8,232 bases of DNA from Candidatus Falkowiibacteriota bacterium. GTDB lineage: Bacteria > Patescibacteriota > Patescibacteriia > Patescibacteriales > UBA12465. The position numbers were made by a program, and so were the translations under genes. The stretch is taken from positions 1 through 8,232 of the forward strand of contig CAIZYV010000062.1 in NCBI GenBank assembly GCA_903937325.1. The letters run 5' to 3'. The notes beneath the pieces were generated by a model. The model did not search any database. It was not told the DNA's origin and saw only the letters and a list, made by a program, of their open reading frames with translations. Positions 6,986 through 8,232 of this stretch are shown here, in pieces (positions within the stretch are counted from its first letter, which is position 1; each line of letters starts with the position of its first letter).

Positions 6986-7001
6986 CAGCTAATTTATAGA
7001 C

Positions 7002-7940
7002 ATGTCGAAAAAAATAAGAACAATTTTCATGGGGACTCCAGACTTTGCGTCTCCAAGTTTAAACAGCTTAATCAACTCCTCTGATTTTGATGTGATTTCT
7101 GTATACACACAACCAGATAAACCAACCGGGCGTAAACAGATACTAACTCCGCCGCCGATTAAAGTCTTGGCACAAAAAGTCGATATCCTTGTTTACCAGC
7201 CGATAAAGATAAAAACGGAAACAGAAAATATCAAAAACCTGACACCGGATTTAATCGTGGTAGTTGCTTACGGTCAAATTATTCCTCAAGAAATACTAGA
7301 CATCCCAACATATGGCTGTATTAATATCCACGGATCGCTTTTACCAAAATACCGCGGCTCAGCCTGCTTGCAAGCACCAATCCTTAATGGCGACAAAGAA
7401 ACAGGCGTAACCATAATGCAAATGGACGCGGGTTTAGATACTGGACCGATTATCAAACAAATAAAAATAGAACTACAAGGCACAGAAAGTTTGAGCGACC
7501 TACATGACCGTCTTTCCCAGCTAGGCGCAGACAATATAAAAGAAACACTTTTATCTTATTGTCGAGGAGAAATAGAAATTAAGGCACAGAACAACGACCA
7601 AGCCAGCTATGTTAGTTTAATCAAAAAGGATGATGGTCATATAAACCCCAAAAAAGAAGCATTTTACTGCGAACGCCAAGTACGAGCCTACCATCCTTGG
7701 CCAGGCGCTTATTTATTATTACCGAACGGGGAACATCTAAAAATTATCACCGCCAAAATTGCCGATGGATCAGCGGGTAAAACTATCGGAGAAATTTATA
7801 GCCAAGAAGGGGGTATTTATCTATCTTGTGGACAAAATTCCCTGCATATACTAAAATTACAGCGTGAAAATCGGAACGCCTTAGACGCCTCCGACTTTTT
7901 AAAAGGCAATCAGGACATTATTAGCCTAATTGCTACATAA
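7002..7940 (+). CDS. fmt: Methionyl-tRNA formyltransferase
   Basis: Transfers a formyl group from 10-formyl-tetrahydrofolate to Met-tRNA(fMet), making the initiator tRNA for bacterial translation. The 312-residue length is normal. The N-terminal Rossmann-like formyltransferase domain (1 to about 190) shows FMGTPDFA (9-16), QPDKPTGR, the folate-site region VVAYGQIIP, the catalytic segment NIHGSLLPKYRG with N108 and H110, and MDAGLDTG with D146. The N-x-H...D spacing is the same as N106/H108/D144 of E. coli Fmt. A C-terminal OB-like domain (about 205-312) has the conserved VRAYHPWPGAY segment. The loop after the catalytic His reads HGSLLPKYRGSACLQAPI instead of the common HASLLPRWRGAAPIQ, a modest variation near the active site. 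The start is chosen because MSKKIRTIFMGTPDFA matches the family N-terminus; no Shine-Dalgarno sequence is present. Its stop is 4 bases before tRNA-Glu, so the two may share a transcript. Confidence 0.97.
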   Translation: MSKKIRTIFMGTPDFASPSLNSLINSSDFDVISVYTQPDKPTGRKQILTPPPIKVLAQKVDILVYQPIKIKTETENIKNLTPDLIVVVAYGQIIPQEILDIPTYGCINIHGSLLPKYRGSACLQAPILNGDKETGVTIMQMDAGLDTGPIIKQIKIELQGTESLSDLHDRLSQLGADNIKETLLSYCRGEIEIKAQNNDQASYVSLIKKDDGHINPKKEAFYCERQVRAYHPWPGAYLLLPNGEHLKIITAKIADGSAGKTIGEIYSQEGGIYLSCGQNSLHILKLQRENRNALDASDFLKGNQDIISLIAT

Positions 7941-7944
7941 TTTT

Positions 7945-8016
7945 GGTCCCTTCGTCTAACGGTTAGGACGCCAGGTTCTCATCCTGGTAACAGGGGTTCG
8001 ATTCCCCTAGGGACTA
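7945..8016 (+). tRNA. tRNA-Glu (anticodon CTC)
   Basis: A complete cloverleaf can be drawn. Acceptor arm GGTCCCT (7945-7951) pairs with AGGGACT (8009-8015), the first pair being a G-U wobble. The D arm begins GTCT (7954-7957) and pairs with the AGGAC side. Anticodon stem CCAGG/CCTGG (7971-7975, 7983-7987) encloses loop TTCTCAT with anticodon CTC (7978-7980). T stem AGGGG/CCCCT (7992-7996, 8004-8008) encloses loop TTCGATT. The discriminator is A8016. The CTC anticodon reads GAG, and the sequence resembles bacterial tRNA-Glu such as that of E. coli. The 3' CCA is not encoded (the next bases are CAA), so it must be added by a CCA-adding enzyme. Confidence 0.93.
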
Positions 8017-8017
8017 C
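8001..8017 (+). repeat. Left copy of 17-base direct repeat (tRNA-Glu 3' end; attB/attL-like)
   Basis: Bases 8001-8017 form the 3' end of tRNA-Glu (end of the T loop, 3' strands of the T stem and acceptor stem, discriminator and one more base). They are repeated exactly at 8216-8232. Duplicated tRNA 3' ends are the standard footprint of integration by tyrosine recombinases, but no integrase gene is in the window. Confidence 0.75.
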
Positions 8018-8018
8018 A

Positions 8019-8058
8019 ATAAATAAAAGGACGGTCATTTGACTGTCCTTTTATTTAT
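8019..8058. terminator. Very long hairpin terminator after tRNA-Glu
   Basis: Bases 8019-8036 pair with 8041-8058 over 18 base pairs, with one G-T wobble (8033/8044), around the loop ATTT. The A-rich left arm and T-rich right arm (CCTTTTATTTAT) make it terminator-like on both strands. It begins 2 bases after the mature tRNA 3' end. The stem is longer than the 5- to 12-pair stems of the other two terminators in the window. Confidence 0.75.
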
Positions 8059-8074
8059 AGCGGCGTTAGCCGGT

Positions 8075-8085
8075 GGGAATCGAAC
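8075..8085 (-). repeat. Inverted 11-base copy of the tRNA-Glu T-loop region
   Basis: GGGAATCGAAC is the exact reverse complement of GTTCGATTCCC at 7996-8006 in tRNA-Glu. Read on the minus strand and extended, it gives GTTCGATTCCCACCGGC, which looks like the T-loop, T stem and acceptor strand of a tRNA 3' end. With the copy at 8216-8232, the element has a tRNA-3'-end-like sequence facing outward at both ends. Confidence 0.6.
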
Positions 8086-8215
8086 AGGATTGAAGTGAAC
8101 TAGTCGACGGTCAGCAGACCGGCGACGTAGTGAACGATCACAAAGCATCCGGAGGATGCTTTGTGCAATCCCTGGACAACGAATGAGCCTGCGACGGCAG
8201 GCGAATGAGGCGATA

Positions 8216-8232
8216 ATTCCCCTAGGGACTAC
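8216..8232 (+). repeat. Right copy of 17-base direct repeat of the tRNA-Glu 3' end (attR-like)
   Basis: Exact copy of 8001-8017, preceded by A where the tRNA has G. No other part of a tRNA precedes it: the sequence upstream is the structured element, so it is not a second tRNA gene. It stops only because the window ends, so the true repeat may be longer. Start-to-start distance is 215 bases. Confidence 0.75.

Larger units (their letters stand above)
8059..8232 (+). other. GC-rich, multi-stem non-coding element next to tRNA-Glu, running to the window edge
   Basis: This stretch of 174 bases has no open reading frame of note and about 56% GC by hand count, against AT-rich neighbours. Visible pairings: outer stem GGGAAT/ATTCCC (8075-8080 with 8216-8221); GGATTG/CAATCC (8087-8092 with 8166-8171) closing a three-way junction; hairpin A (8100-8112 with 8117-8130, loop AGCA, one mismatch and one bulge); hairpin B CACAAAGCATCC/GGATGCTTTGTG (8139-8150 with 8154-8165, 12 perfect pairs); hairpin C GCCTGC/GCAGGC (8187-8192 with 8197-8202, loop GACG). 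Short repeats lie beside the arms. It could be a structured RNA, a single-stranded-DNA-folding mobile repeat, or both. I do not recognise it as a named family with confidence. The strand assignment is arbitrary because both strands can fold. Confidence 0.6.

Noticed and set aside
7321..7356. fmt active-site loop (HGSLLPKYRGSACLQAPI) as evidence of a different formyltransferase
   Set aside because: The catalytic N-x-H...D spacing, the QPDKPTGR motif and the C-terminal HPWPGA segment are those of Fmt; the loop difference is within plausible lineage variation.
8059..8232. Integron attC site or CRISPR array
   Set aside because: No convincing paired RYYYAAC/GTTRRRY core sites were found, and the short repeats occur only twice each with no regular spacer pattern.
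8166..8232. A second, degenerate tRNA gene at the right edge
   Set aside because: Only the last 17 bases match a tRNA; there is no T-stem 5' strand, anticodon arm or D arm in the preceding sequence, which instead forms hairpin C.

Overview
The window looks like a piece of an AT-rich genome from a small-genome bacterium, most likely a member of the Candidate Phyla Radiation (Patescibacteria, Parcubacteria-like). The support is indirect: a secreted protein whose C-terminal repeats of the type 'VYLI-GGQKRPF' I associate with CPR surface proteins, a 99-residue protein of a kind I recall from CPR genomes, no recognisable Shine-Dalgarno sequence in front of any gene, and TAA as the only stop codon used. 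There is no in-frame TGA in any of the proteins, so nothing suggests a recoded genome. The lineage is an inference from memory, not a database match.

Layout. At the left edge (1-170, minus) is the 5' part of a membrane-protein gene, divergent from clpB (318-2972, plus), a full-length ClpB disaggregase. The clpB promoter (TTGACA-17-TATGAT) is followed directly by a perfect inverted repeat, TTAGCAGTC-N9-GACTGCTAA, a symmetrically altered version of the HrcA operator CIRCE, so clpB is probably heat-shock controlled. A terminator follows clpB. A second promoter then starts a probable four-gene operon (3102-6208): an exported lysozyme-like protein with four C-terminal repeats, a LigB/MEMO-like protein with an unusual active site, a 99-residue protein of unknown function, and peptide deformylase (def). 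The last three genes are separated by only 4 bases each. A bidirectional hairpin terminator separates def from the convergent DedA-family membrane protein gene (minus strand). Divergent from it, fmt (methionyl-tRNA formyltransferase, 7002-7940) is followed 4 bases later by tRNA-Glu(CTC) and a very long hairpin terminator. fmt and def form the two ends of the formyl-methionine cycle: Fmt adds the formyl group to initiator Met-tRNA and Def removes it from the finished N-terminus.

The most unusual part is the last 174 bases (8059-8232). It has no open reading frame, is much richer in GC (about 56% by hand count) than the genes, and is packed with stem-loops that can form one closed, multi-branched fold. 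It ends in a 17-base exact copy of the 3' end of the neighbouring tRNA-Glu and begins with an 11-base inverted copy of the same tRNA's T-loop region. It looks like a structured non-coding element inserted at, or derived from, the tRNA 3' end. It runs to the edge of the window, so its true right boundary is not visible.
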